64,000 nucleotides of DNA from Hevea brasiliensis (Eukaryota; Streptophyta; Magnoliopsida; Malpighiales; Euphorbiaceae): contig NC_079496.1 of assembly GCF_030052815.1 (NCBI RefSeq), positions 39,705,593 through 39,769,592 on the forward strand, read 5' to 3'. The notes below the pieces were generated by a model. That model worked only from the letters and a program-made list of their open reading frames with translations. It was not told where the DNA came from and made no database searches. Of this stretch, positions 49,070 through 60,791 are shown in pieces; within the stretch, counting starts at the first letter, position 1; each line of letters starts with the position of its first letter. The position numbers were made by a program, and so were the translations under genes.

Positions 49070-49113
49070 GCGACAGTAATGAAAATGCTATCGCTGAGTA
49101 AAATTTACTTAGT
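49070..49113 (-). other. Conserved LTR stem-loop 2, copy in B 5' LTR
   Basis: Same two stems as in the 3' LTR with one mismatch in the first and one wobble plus a closing mismatch in the second. Confidence 0.6.
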
Positions 49114-50507
49114 GGTGCACAATAACAATTTAAAATGCGGTATGTAAAACTTTTATTGACAATTTATAATCTAAACAATTCACAATTTTTCAAAGCTCAT
49201 ATAACACAAATTTGATCAAACAATTAAATAACACAGTGTTACCAATCAATAACACAACTTAGGTCATAACACAAACTTTTTCGAATATGCCGTGTTGCAC
49301 ACTACGACAAGGCATACTCACCCGACTAATCGAAATCAATGAGGGAGGTGGCTAGCTAGCTAATGAGTACTCATCTATACTCACCTCAAACTGACAAGTC
49401 AAAGATGGAGGAATATAATCATGCTCACCTCATAAATGGAGGAGGAATATCGTAATATTGTCATGCCAAGTGTGAATCAAAATAATTCTAAATCACAATA
49501 TTTAAATATTTCATACAAATCACAAATCATATTTTATCTCAAAATTTATATTTGCTAAGTAGGCAACACAATAATTTCCAAATAAGATTCCCAAAGTCAA
49601 AACAATAAAAAATTATTCATAACTCATTTCTCCAAATAAATTTTCTGGCAAAAGCAGTGAATATAAAAAGTATTGTGCACAAACCTCTGATAAATGCCTC
49701 TTAGCCCTGACTCCGTGTTCCTTATGCTTCTTAATATCCTTTTCAACTGAAACACACAATTTAAAGTGTTTCAGTACTCAATGAATTTGTTTCCAACAAT
49801 AAAATCTAATATTTAAATTTTTTTTGTACTATTTCCTTTAATTCATTTCATTAGTCAACCTATAATGTTGACCCTTGATGCACTCTAAGTGAGTCAATTC
49901 TAATGTTACTAATATATCACATTTTATAGCCCTTTAGTGTTAGTATATGTTACCAATTTCATTTCAAAGTGTATTGCATTTTATTGTAATTTACCGAATT
50001 TCGGTGTACTATTTTGACCTAGCCAGACAACCTAGTTTCCTCAGTTTTTGAGTTCCGGTCCAAACTACAAACTTGTAGGTCTATGTCTTATTGCACGCGG
50101 GGCAAAATTTTAGGTCATTCTGAGTTGTGTAGACCATGATATGGTCAATTTACCAATGCTGGACAGAATGCACTAAAATGGCAGGCTTAGGTCATTTTTA
50201 GGTCATTTTCATTTCGGCTAGTTTTGGTACCTGAAATTGTGCAAGCTATTTGTCTTGGTTTTGGCCATTTCTAGGCTTTGGTGTCTTCATAAGAATTGTA
50301 GATCTATGTCTAAACTATTCATGGTAAAAATTTAAGGTTAATTGGACAAATTACGAGTGAGTTATGGTCATGCTAATGACTACTGTTCATGTGGTCAAAA
50401 ATTCTAGCCTGCCTATTCCGGATTTGGTCAATCTTTATGTCACTTTGTGGACAAAATTTAGGTAGGCTTCCTTCATGAAAGTTAGCACATTCTGTGCCTA
50501 GTTTCAC

Positions 50508-50534
50508 CTCCAATTTGTCTCATACCAATTGGAG
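50508..50534 (-). other. Conserved LTR stem-loop 1, copy in B 5' LTR
   Basis: CTCCAATTTG / CCAATTGGAG, one mismatch near the loop. Confidence 0.6.
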
Positions 50535-51851
50535 TCACACACTTAAGTTTCTAAACTAAAACATACACTGCCGTGCTACACATTCTTAATCACATACCAA
50601 TTACACATTCTATACTTACCAAGCTAACCCTTTCATGCCAATTCTGGTTTGTACCATACCATTAACATACTTAATAACACATTTTGGTCATTTTGGACAG
50701 CTTGTAACCATTCTCAATATAAACACTATAACACAGAATTTTTCCAAAGTCCATTTACACAATTTAACCACATGAACATACCCCATTTATATATCCAATT
50801 CCAAACTATTATACACATATACATGCTGCCACAACAAACACCACAATTCAACAAACCATTCCATGAAATTACACATTTCCAACCACTCTTTAAAATTGCC
50901 GATTCACCTCATGGAAAATATCTCCTTCAAATTTGCTTTCAAGCTTCCAAAACCAAGTGCACTATCACACATGCACTTAGTATATATTATCTAAATTATT
51001 TCTATACACATAAATACCTATACCAATGTCTTAAACAACCATTTACAAGAGAAAACAAACAACAAATAGTAAGTTTCCATGGCTGCTGAAATGGTGTACC
51101 ACCATTACTCCATCAAACTTCAAAATTTCTTCCACAAAATAACTCCCTACAATATCCAATCAAAGTTTAACGAAGCAAAATTGAAAAATACACATTTACC
51201 TCTTTTGGACTTCTTCAAAACTCCACCAAAACTTTCCTTTCTTGCTCCCAAAATGTTGCCCAAGCTATATAGAACAACTTTAGTGAAGAAACCTAGAAGA
51301 ACTAATGGCTTGATGATGGTGGATTATCCTTTACATGGTGGATGGCCATGGAAGACTTGGAGAAAGCTTGGTTTCGGCAATGGAGAGAGTTTGAGGAAGA
51401 AGATGGCTGTTTGGTGGAGGTGGCTGTCCAAAGCTTGGATATGTGTCACTTATCTCATGTTAGTGGAGCACTAAGTGATTAAAAAATATAATCAAATGTT
51501 AAACTTTCATTTATCCAACATTACGCCCATAATTTTTCTTATTTATATTATGGACCACCGTTTTAATTTTCATGGTATTTTCAAAGTTTAATATCATTTA
51601 TTTTTAATGTACATTTAGGTCAAAAGGAAGCTCGGGGTGTCAATTGACCACAATGCCCCTATTCGGGTTGTATTCCTGATTTTTTGGTAACACCAAGTTT
51701 TGTCGTTTTCTTGATTTCTCATTTTTCTTTGTACTAATTAATTAATTTTTTTTTTGACATTTCTAATGACATTTATACTTCAATAAGTCTTTAATTTTGT
51801 CTTGAAACTAAATTCCAAGGGTTCCCTGCAGTCTTGGGGTCGGCTGCTACC

Positions 51852-51856
51852 TGCGC
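51852..51856 (+). repeat. Target-site duplication of C, left copy (TGCGC)
   Basis: TGCGC, repeated exactly at 60580-60584; B's LTR continues on both sides. Confidence 0.95.
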
Positions 51857-52737
51857 TGTAACACCCCTATGTTCGGTAGTGCGTTCTACTGTTCCGGTGA
51901 CTAGTGTTGTCCGGATAGCTAGGATGCCAAGAGCTGCACTTCGTTATGAGTGACGAGACATAAAATAATGAAATAGAAGAAAAGAAAATACAAGAAAAAA
52001 CAAAGGAAAAATAATAGCAAAGAAAGATAACCAAGTTAAGCGAGCTGAGAACCCTAGCGATGGGTGACCGCACCGGGAAGTCACGGCGTGGACCGTTGAC
52101 TAGCCCTGGACTGCGGGGAACCCTGGAAAATATTTTTAGGACTTAAAGAGACATCAATTGAAGTATAAATATCATTAGAAATATCAAAGAAAAATTAAAT
52201 AATTAGTACAAAGAAAAGTGAAAAATCGAAAAACAGACAAAACCCGGTGTTACCGAAAAATCGGGAATGCAACCCGAACAGGGGCATTATGGTCATTTGA
52301 CATCCTGAAGTGTCTTTTGACCAAAATATCCATTAAAAATAAATAATATTACACTTAGAAAATAAAATGAAGAATTAGTTTAGTGGTACCTAATGCAAAT
52401 AGCAAAAATGAAGGGTTTAATGTGGAATAAATGGGAGTTAAACTTATTATATGATTTAAATTGTGTGAGTGGACCACTAGGGATTAAATTAAACACTAAA
52501 TGGCAGGTGTAAGTCCATAATACAAGCTGAAATCTTCATCTTCTCCATTTCCCTCAACCTTGCCGAAATGAAGAAAGATAAAACCTCCATTGCCGTTTGC
52601 ATGAAGCTCCATTAATCTCCTCATTTCACTTCCAATCATCTAGGTTTCTTCATTAAAAATTGTCCCCACATCACAAGGAAGAGCTTGATACCAATATTAA
52701 GAAGTTTTAGTGAAGATTAAACAAGTCCCAACAATAG

Positions 52738-52743
52738 GTAAGT
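52738..52743 (+). promoter_or_regulatory. Splice-donor-like site in C 5' LTR
   Basis: AG/GTAAGT about 880 bp into the LTR, aligned with A's site. Confidence 0.4.
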
Positions 52744-53388
52744 TTGAGTTTTTGAATATTTCTTTGATAAAGTTTGTATACATGTTATGGGTGTTTGCTT
52801 TGTGAAGGAATTTTTAAGTTTTGAGGAGTTCTTGATATGTCCAATTTTGGAAAGCCATGGGGTTGTATGTTAATGAAATATTCATACATTTATTTGATGG
52901 GAAATTATGTTGAGTAGGGTGATTAATGTCCTAGTAAGTTAATTCCATGTATATATGTGGTGATTGTGCAATTGGGATGGAAGTTGACGAATTGTGGGAC
53001 ACTTTGGCATTGTGGAGCATTTCGGCAGCTTTGGGACTCCTTAATGAATGTTTGAATTCATGGAGATATTGAATAAATTGTGATATTGAGGATTGATGAA
53101 TATGTATGTAAATTGGTTGTGTAAAGTGTATGTAAGAATTAGAAATGTTTATGTGTATATGTGGTTGTAATTGGACTTTATGAATTAGAGTTTTAATTGG
53201 TGTATTAAGGATGTTTGTATTCTGCCCAAAATGATTTTAATATGAAGTGGTAAATGTTTTTGGTAATGTACCAAAACAGAATGGGGTTGAGAGGTGGATT
53301 TGTAGCAAGGCAAATGTGTAATTGATACATGTTTATGCAATGTATTTAAGGGCAGTATGCATTTTAGCCCATAACTTTAAATGTGTAA

Positions 53389-53415
53389 CTCCAATTGGTA
53401 TGAGACCAATTGGAG
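53389..53415 (+). other. Conserved LTR stem-loop 1, copy in C
   Basis: CTCCAATTGG, loop TATGAGA, CCAATTGGAG, perfect stem. Confidence 0.7.
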
Positions 53416-54918
53416 GTGAAACTAGGCACAAAATGTGCCAACTTTCATTGAGAAAGCATACCAAAATTCTGCTTGCAAGGTAGCATGAAAAATGACCAAT
53501 TCGGATTAAGTACAATTGAGACCTGAAAATTGACCAATTGGGCAGCAGTTAGTGTTTAGGCCATAACTCACCCAAAACAGGTTCAATTGGCCTGAAAATT
53601 TAACCATGAATAGTTAAGACCCATACCTACAAGTCTTATGAAGACACCAAAGCCCAGAAATGACCATAAGCAAGTCAAACAGCTTGCACAAGTTCGGGTC
53701 CAAAAACTGGCCGAACCAAAGTTGACCAAATTTGACATAAAATGACCTAATTTGATGCCATTTGACCAACAATAGTAAAATGACCATAACTTGGTCTACA
53801 TAACTCAGAATGACCTAAAATTTTGCCCCGCGTTCCATAAGACATAGATCTACAAGTTTGTAGTTTTGACCAAAACCCAAAAACTGAGGAACTAGGTCGT
53901 CCGGCTAGGTCAAACTAGTATCCCGGAATCCAGCATGTTGCAATAAAATGCACTAAACAAGGAAATGAAATTGGTAACGTGTACCAACCCTAAAACACTA
54001 TCGAATGTGACATATTAGTGACACTAAAGCCTAATTTACCTAGAATGCATCGAGGGTCGGTATATTAGGTGATTAAGCAAATAATAGCTTTCAGTGAATT
54101 ACTTATCGAACATTATCGTTAGAGATAATTTAATTTAGTACTGAAACACTTCAAATTGCGTTTCTCAGTTACTAAAGACTCAGGAAAAGGGAAGGAAACA
54201 CTGAGTCCAGACCAAGAGACAGTTATCAGAGGTTTGTGCACAACAACTATTTCATTTGAATTTTTTCAATTGAAATGAATTATGACTATTTGTACATTAT
54301 TGTTTTAAATTGTGGAAATGTGTTTGAATGGATATTTATTGCTTGAAAATCATTGTAAATGGTTTGAAACTGTGTAAAATTGTTTGAATGATATTGATGG
54401 ATACTTATTGATTGAAAAGAATTGGAAATGGTTTGAAACCACAGCTATCATGTATATTGATTGTATTCCTCACTAGCTTGTCTAGTGGGACGAATTGAAT
54501 TCCCTCTCTGGCTGAAGTATTGAGGTGTGTGCCTGTTGAGGATGAATTGGATGAGTACTCATATTTTTGCTAGCTAGCTATGTTATTCCTCATTAGTCAT
54601 TGACTTTTGGGACGAATTGAATACCTCATTAGCCATCGGCTTTTGGGACGAATTGAACTTTTGAACATGATTAAGCTGTGTGTGATTTGTTGATATGTAT
54701 TGTGAGATTGTGAAATGAATTTAAACTCTTATTGACATATACTGTCTTTTGAATTCAACTATGATCTGACTTATTGAAATTTATTGTGATATTGAGAAAT
54801 GGAGTTTAAATTCTTGTTGATAATTACTATCTTGAAATTAACTATGGTTTTAAGTATCCAATATTTATATGATTTATGAATTGTGATTTAAATTGTATTT
54901 GGTTAATATTGTGCACTA

Positions 54919-54958
54919 CTGAGACATCATCTCAGCGATAGCTTTTTATTGCTGTCGC
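54919..54958 (+). other. Conserved LTR stem-loop 2, copy in C 5' LTR
   Basis: CTGAGA-CATCA-TCTCAG, then GCGATAGC, eight-base loop, GCTGTCGC. The first stem differs in sequence from A's but pairs fully; the second keeps one G-T wobble. Confidence 0.75.
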
Positions 54959-55568
54959 AGGTAGACAGACAGACAGGGCAGCAGACTAGGCTGCTAGTAC
55001 CTCCAGCGAGAGATTACCGTGTATAATGAGTATACCAACATTTTGCATTTTGTACTGTAATGTATGACCACTGTATGTACATGTTGCTTTTGGTTTTGAG
55101 CATTTGTAAATTCAAATTGTACATTGAAGTTGTAAAATAATTATGAGTTATTTTGGCTTGTAAAAATTGTATTATATTTCTTTTATCTCAGTCTTTGAAA
55201 AATTACTGTAGATTTGAGTTGAGAAATATGTTGTGTTGAGAAATATGTTGGAGTTGAGATTTGGAAAAATATTGAAGTGCTTTTTACAAGTTTTCTGAAG
55301 AACTGTTTTATCCAAAATACAAATGGCACTCTGCCAAAATTTTTACAGAAATTCCAAATAATTCAAATGTGTTAGTTCTATCACTTCAGTTCAAAAAGGT
55401 TTTTAACACCTGTAAATAGTGCTCACCATTGTAAAAGAAGTAAGAAAAGTTTTTAAAATCCCTTGTAGTGTACTTAATGGGTTATCAGTAGACGGAGTTG
55501 GTGATTCATTAGGTATACTACGGGATCATGTTATGCCTTACAGAGGGGTAGGGTGTGACATGTTTTAG

Positions 55569-55580
55569 TGGTATCAGAGC
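55569..55580 (+). other. Primer binding site of C
   Basis: TGGTATCAGAGC, full initiator-tRNA-Met type, eight bases after the LTR. Confidence 0.93.
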
Positions 55581-55695
55581 AAAGTTTTTAAATTCTGTTT
55601 TCAACTGTTATTTGAATATTCTTTCTTCATAGTACAATTGCTCAATATCATTGTTTGATACATACAGTACATTACATTATAAATATGCACTAACG

Positions 55696-55725
55696 GGAGG
55701 AAATCTCCTTGTGTTAATTGTTCAG
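55696..55725 (+). promoter_or_regulatory. Leader hairpin and acceptor-like AG before C gag
   Basis: GGAG/CTCC hairpin, then CTTGTGTTAATTGTTCAG, 25 bases before the gag ATG. Confidence 0.4.
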
Positions 55726-55750
55726 GAGGTCTAAGATCCTCGCATTGAGT

Positions 55751-58700
55751 ATGGAAGAGGGTGATCGTTCAGTCGATCAATCTATTGAGACTGAGGTGCA
55801 AGGGGATGCCCCAGGCCTACACAATGTCAGTGGTTCAAGAAGAGCACCGGCCCTGCGATCAGTAGTTCCCTACTCAGTTCGCTCAGCAGATGGCTGTAAT
55901 GTTCCAACAAATGGCTGGTAATGTGCCTACTCAAGTCCCAATACAAACACCAGTGGTACAACCACAATCTCCTACTAGGCAGTATGACAAATTGATGAAG
56001 TATGGGGCTACAGAGTTTAAGGGGACAGTGGATCCTCTAGAAGCTGAACAATGGTTAGAGAGGATGGATAGGGTATTCAAGAAATTGCATTGCACGGAGG
56101 AGCTCAGATTTGAATACTCAGTATCTTTGCTACAGGGGGATGCTTATGACTAGTGGAAAACCATTCCCCACTGTCTGGTAGAACCTGAAGTGCTAACATG
56201 GAATGACTTTCTCAGGGAATCCAGATAAAAGTATGTCCCTGATGCTTATGCAGACCAGAAGCTACAAGAATTCCTAAGTCCAAAGCAGGCGGATCGGTGG
56301 TGAGTATGAAAGAGAATTTTCCCGCCTGAGCCATTATGCAGTGAGTTTACTTTCTACCAGCAAGGAGAGATGCAAGAGGTTTGAAACTGGCTTGAAGCCC
56401 AGTATCGGATTACAAGTAGTCGGCTTCAAACACACTAACTTCTCTGAACTTATTTCTCAAGCTCTAGAGTTAGAAAGAATTGAGTCCAAGTCGCTCCCGA
56501 GAAAAAGAAATCGGAGAAGACAGAGAAAGAGGGAAAATCAGAGAAACGAGTTCGGTGGTCCTACTGGAAAGAGGAAGAATCATGGGGGACATAGCAGAGG
56601 TGGCAAGAAATCTGGTAGGGGAAGATATTCAGGACAGAAGCCTCCCCTATCTGGTCAGCAGAGTACCAGAGGTTCCTACCCTCCCCGCCAATGTGAGACA
56701 TGTGGAAGAAATCATGGTGGGATATGCTATAAGGCTATTGGAGCCTATTATAACTGTGGAGGCACAAGACACTTTGCCAAGGACTGCACCAGTAGTCGCA
56801 GAGTTGGACCACCTCCTACTACTGCAGAAGGGTTAGTTGAGCCACACACTAGAAGTTCACAACCACCCGGCAGAGGTAGAGGCGGGGGTAGAGGTAGCCC
56901 AATGAGCGGCCAAGGTACAATGAAACAATCAGAGCAAGACAGTGCTCCAGTCAGAATGTATGCAATGAGACAGAGGGAAGAGGCCGAGACATCTGATGTT
57001 GTGGCTGGTACCTTCTCAACTTTTAACCAAGATGTGTTTGTGTTATTTGACCCGGGTTCTACCCATTCTTATGTGAGTGCTAGCATCATTGATTGCATTG
57101 CTGTTCCATGTACAAAAATGGACTTTGAGGTGCTAGTAACAAGTCCACTAGGACAGGAAGTCAGGGTTAATAGAATGTATAGAGATTGTCCTTTGGTGAT
57201 CCAAGGACACACTTTCCTGTCTGATTTCATTGAAATGCCCTTCAGAGATTATGATATCATCTTGGGCATGGATTGGTTAGCTAGGCATCATGCCATGATT
57301 GACTGTAGGCTGAAGACAGTCACTTTTGGCCTTCCTCAGTACAGAGATGTGGTAATACATGGGGAAAGGCAGTTATTGCCATCAAACATCATTTCGGCTG
57401 CACTAGCCAGAAAAATGATCAGAAAGGGGTGTGAAGCCTACTTGGCAGATGTGGTAGACACCCAAGTGGGGAGTCCAGCATTGAAGGACATCCCTACAGT
57501 ACATGACTTTCCAAATGTGTTTCCTGATGAATTGCCAAGATTACCTCCGGAAAGAGAAATGCAGTTTGAAATTAATGTTATGCCTGGTGTGGATCCAATC
57601 TCCATAACGCCATGCAGAATGGCACCAACAGAGTTGAAGGAGTTGAAGATACAGTTGCAAGAATTACTTGAAAAGGGCTTCATCCGCCCTAGTGTGTCAC
57701 CTTGGGGAGTACCAGTGTTGTTTGTTAAGAAGAAGGATGGTACTCTCCACTTATGCATTGACTACCGGCAGTTGAATAAGGTGACAATAAAGAACATATA
57801 TCCATTGCCTCGCATTGATGATCTGTTTGATCAGTTGAAGGGTGCAGCTGTATTCTCCAAAATTGATTTGCGATCTAGTTATTATCAGTTGAAGGTGCAA
57901 GAGTAGAGTATTCCAAAAACTGCTTTCAGAACTCGGTATGGCCACTATGAGTTTCTAGTAATGCCATTCGGGTTAACAAATGCTCCAGCTGTTTTTATGG
58001 ATCTGATGAACACTATCTTCAGACCATATCTTGATCAATTTGTGGTGGTGTTTATTGATGACATTTTGATATATTCAAGGAATGCAGAGGAGCATGACAG
58101 ACATCTGCGGATTATACTGTAGACTTTAAGGGAGAAACAACTATACGCCAAATTGTCGAAATGTGAATTTTGGCTGAAAGAAATCTCCTTTTTGGGACAT
58201 GTTGTGTCAGCTGAAGGGATCAAGGTATATTCCAGCAAGGTAGAAGCTATCCTTAATTGGAAGCCGCCCAAGAATATCACAGAAATTCGCTGTTTTCTTG
58301 GTCTAGCTGGATATTACCGTCGGTTTGTGAAGGGGTTTTCTATGTTATCTTCTCCACTGACCAAACTGCTTCGGAAAGATGTAAAATTTCAGTGGACTGA
58401 TAAATGCCAGCAAAGTTTTGATGAGTTGAAAAGGTGTTTAACTGAAGCTCCAGTCCTCACTTTACCTACTCCGGTAAAGAATACACAGCTTATAGTGATG
58501 CTTCTCACAATGGGTTAGGCTGTGTACTGATGCAAGATCGGAATGTCATTGCTTATGCATCACGCCAGCTGAAAACGCATGAGAGGAACTATCCAACACA
58601 TGATCTGGAGCTAGCAGTTATTGTTTTTGCTCTGAAGATCTGGATTCACTATTTGTATGGGGGGAAATGCTACATTTACACAGATCACAAGAGCTTAAAG

Positions 58701-58793
58701 TACTTAGGCACCCAGAAGGAATTGAATTTGAGGCAGAGGAGATGGTTAGAACTCATCAAAGATTATGATTGCTTAATAGACTATCAACAATAG
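55751..58793 (+). pseudogene. gag-pol of Gypsy C (gag, protease, RT, partial RNase H)
   Basis: ATG 55751 (MEEGDRSVDQS). Gag core at 55890-56153 (LERMDRVFKKLH, YSVSLLQGDAYD) ends at a TAG. The 521-codon frame 56341-57906 holds the Gag end, a knuckle with the first Cys changed to Tyr ([13 protein letters not shown]), the protease active site ([10 protein letters not shown] near residue 240) and the RT start ([27 protein letters not shown]). After a stop, RT continues ([17 protein letters not shown], catalytic [11 protein letters not shown] near 58050). RNase H follows with a frameshift near 58490; [10 protein letters not shown] is near 58680. It ends in [16 protein letters not shown], where the LTR begins. 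Integrase is absent. Confidence 0.93.
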
Positions 58794-60579
58794 TAAAATG
58801 GCCATAACTTGGTCTACATAACTCAGAATGACCTAAAATTTTGCCTCGCGTTCCGTAAGACATAGATCTACAAGTTTGTAGTTTTGACCAAAACCCGAAA
58901 ACCGAGGGAACTAGGTCGTCAGGCTAGGTCAAACTAGTATCCCGAAATCCAGCAAGTTGCAATAAAATGCACTAAACAAGGAAATGAAATTGGTAACGTG
59001 TACCAACCCTAAAACACTATCGAATGTGACATATTAGTGACACTAAAACCTAATTTACCTAGAACGCATCGAGGGTCGGTATATTAGGTGATTAAGCAAA
59101 TAATAGCTTTCAGTGAATTACTTATCGAACATTATCGTTAGAGACAATTTAATTTAGTACTGAAACACTTCAAATTGTGTTTCTCAGTTACCAAAGACTC
59201 AGAAAAAGGGAAGGAAACACTGAGTCCAGACCAAGAGACAGTTATCAGAGGTTTGTGCACAACAACTATTTCATTTGAATTTTTTCAATTGAAATGAATT
59301 ATGACTATTTGTACATTATTGTTTTAAATTGTGGAAATGTATTTGAATGGATATTTATTGCTTGAAAAGCATTGTAAATGGTTTGAAACTGTGTAAAATT
59401 GTTTGAATGATATTGATGGATACTTATTGATTGAAAAGCATTGGAAATGGTTTGAAACCACAGCTATCATGTATATTGATTGTATTCCTCACTAGCTTGT
59501 CTAGTGGGACGAATTGAATTCCCTCTCTGGCTGAAGTGTTGACGTGTGTTCCTGTTGAGGACGAATTGGATGAGTACTCATATTTTTGCTAGCTAGCTAT
59601 GTTATTCCTCATTAGTCTTTGACTTTTGGGACGAATTGAATATCTCATTAGCCATCGGCTTTTGGGACGAATTGAACTTTTGAACATGATTAAGCTGTGT
59701 GTGATTTGTTGATATGTATTGTGAGATTGTGAAATGAATTTAAACTCTTATTGACATATACTGTCTTTTGAATTCAACCATGATCTGACTTATTGAAATT
59801 TATTGTGATATTGAGAAATGGAGTTTAAATTCTTGTTGATAATTACTGTCTTGAAATTAACTATGGTTTTAAGTATCCACTATTTATATGATTTATGAAT
59901 TGTGATTTAAATTGTATTTGGTTAATGTTGTGCACCACTGAGACATCGTCTCAAAGAATAGCTTTATTCTTTGTCGCAGGTAGACAGACAGACAGGGCAG
60001 CAGACTAGGCTGCTAGTACCTCCAGTGAGAGATTACCGGGTATAATGAGTATACCAACATTTTGCATTTTGTAATGTAATGTATGACCACTGTATGTACA
60101 TATTGTTTTTGGTTTTGAGCAGTTATAAATTCAAATTGTACATTAAAGTTGTAAAATAATTATGAGTTATTTTGGCTTGTAAAAATTGTATTATATTTCT
60201 TTTATCTCAGTCTTTGAAAAATTACTGTAGATTTGAGTTGAGAAATATGTTGTGTTGAGAAATATGTTGGAGTTGAGATTTGGAAAAATATTGAAGTGCT
60301 TTTTACAGGTTTTCTGAAGAATTGTTTTATCCAAAATACAGATGGCACTCTGCCAAAATTTTTATAGAAATTCCAAATAATTCAAATGTGTTAGTTCTAT
60401 CACTTCAGTTCAAAAAGGTTTTTAACACTTGTAAATAGTGCTCACCACTGTAAAAAAAGTAAGAAAAGTTTTTAAAATCCCTTGTAGTGTACTTAATGGG
60501 TTATCAGTAGAAGGAGTTGGTGATTTATTAGGTATACTACGGGATCATGTTATGCCTTACAGAGGGGTAGGGTGTGACA
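58786..60579 (+). repeat. 3' LTR of C, 5'-truncated (1.79 kb)
   Basis: Colinear with 53765-55560 of the 5' LTR with a few percent difference by eye. It joins RNase H directly at a TATCAACAATAG sequence and ends GGTGTGACA. Non-coding; stem-loop 2 variant at 59939-59972. Confidence 0.92.
59939..59972 (+). other. Stem-loop 2 variant in C 3' LTR
   Basis: TGAGAC-ATC-GTCTCA, then AAAGAAT, six-base loop, ATTCTTT. The second stem is rebuilt with entirely different paired bases from the 5' LTR copy. Confidence 0.65.
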
Positions 60580-60584
60580 TGCGC
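60580..60584 (+). repeat. Target-site duplication of C, right copy (TGCGC)
   Basis: Identical to 51852-51856. Confidence 0.95.
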
Positions 60585-60791
60585 CGTAACTTCCCCGTGC
60601 GGTCACCCATCACTACGGTGCTGGCTCGTTTAACTTGGTTACATTTCATTGTTATTATTTTTCCTTTCTTGTATTTCATTATTTTATATCTCCTCACTAA
60701 TATTTAAATTTAGTTCTAGGCATCGTAACTGTTCGGACAAACACTGATCGTCGGAACAGTAGAACGCACTACCGAACATAGGGGTGTTACA
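60585..60791 (-). repeat. B 5' LTR, first 207 bp
   Basis: It completes B's 5' LTR; on the minus strand it starts TGTAACACCCCTATGTTCGG at 60791. Copia E pol follows directly. Confidence 0.9.

Larger units (their letters stand above)
48489..51856 (-). repeat. 5' LTR of B, main segment
   Basis: It begins TGTCACACCC beside the primer site and runs to TGCGC where C inserted; the first 207 bp of the LTR lie beyond C at 60585-60791. It has one copy of the 47-bp unit near 49208, stem-loop 2 at 49070-49113 and stem-loop 1 at 50508-50534. ORFs of 131 and 146 codons on the plus strand here are antisense to the element and judged non-coding. Confidence 0.9.
51857..55560 (+). repeat. 5' LTR of C (3.70 kb)
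   Basis: TGTAACACCCC to GGTGTGACA. Its first 300 bp and last 600 bp match A's LTR, but the middle differs and the 47-bp minisatellite is absent. GTAAGT at 52738, stem-loop 1 at 53389-53415, stem-loop 2 at 54919-54958. Non-coding. Confidence 0.93.
51857..60579 (+). mobile_element. Gypsy element C (Tekay/Del-like), inserted in B
   Basis: Plus-strand element bounded by exact TGCGC repeats. 5' LTR, primer site, gag, protease, RT and most of RNase H are present. The end of RNase H, integrase, polypurine tract and first 1.9 kb of the 3' LTR are deleted. The Tekay/Del lineage is inferred from RT style and very long LTRs. Confidence 0.92.
19365..60791 (-). mobile_element. Non-autonomous Gypsy element B, split by A and C
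   Basis: Minus-strand element. The 3' LTR is 19365-20748 plus 44570-46964; the internal region is 46965-48488; the 5' LTR is 48489-51856 plus 60585-60791. With the inserts removed it is about 8.9 kb, of which 7.3 kb is LTR. The internal region has a gag remnant and a protease scrap but no reverse transcriptase or integrase. The flanking 5-mers are TGGCA and TGCAG, so a target-site duplication is not intact. Confidence 0.85.

Noticed and set aside
50649..51474. ORFs of 146 and 131 codons as host genes
   Set aside because: They lie wholly inside B's 5' LTR, antisense to it, with low-complexity composition and frameshifted counterparts in B's 3' LTR.
57438..57758. 106-codon minus-strand ORF
   Set aside because: Complement of the protease/RT region of C.
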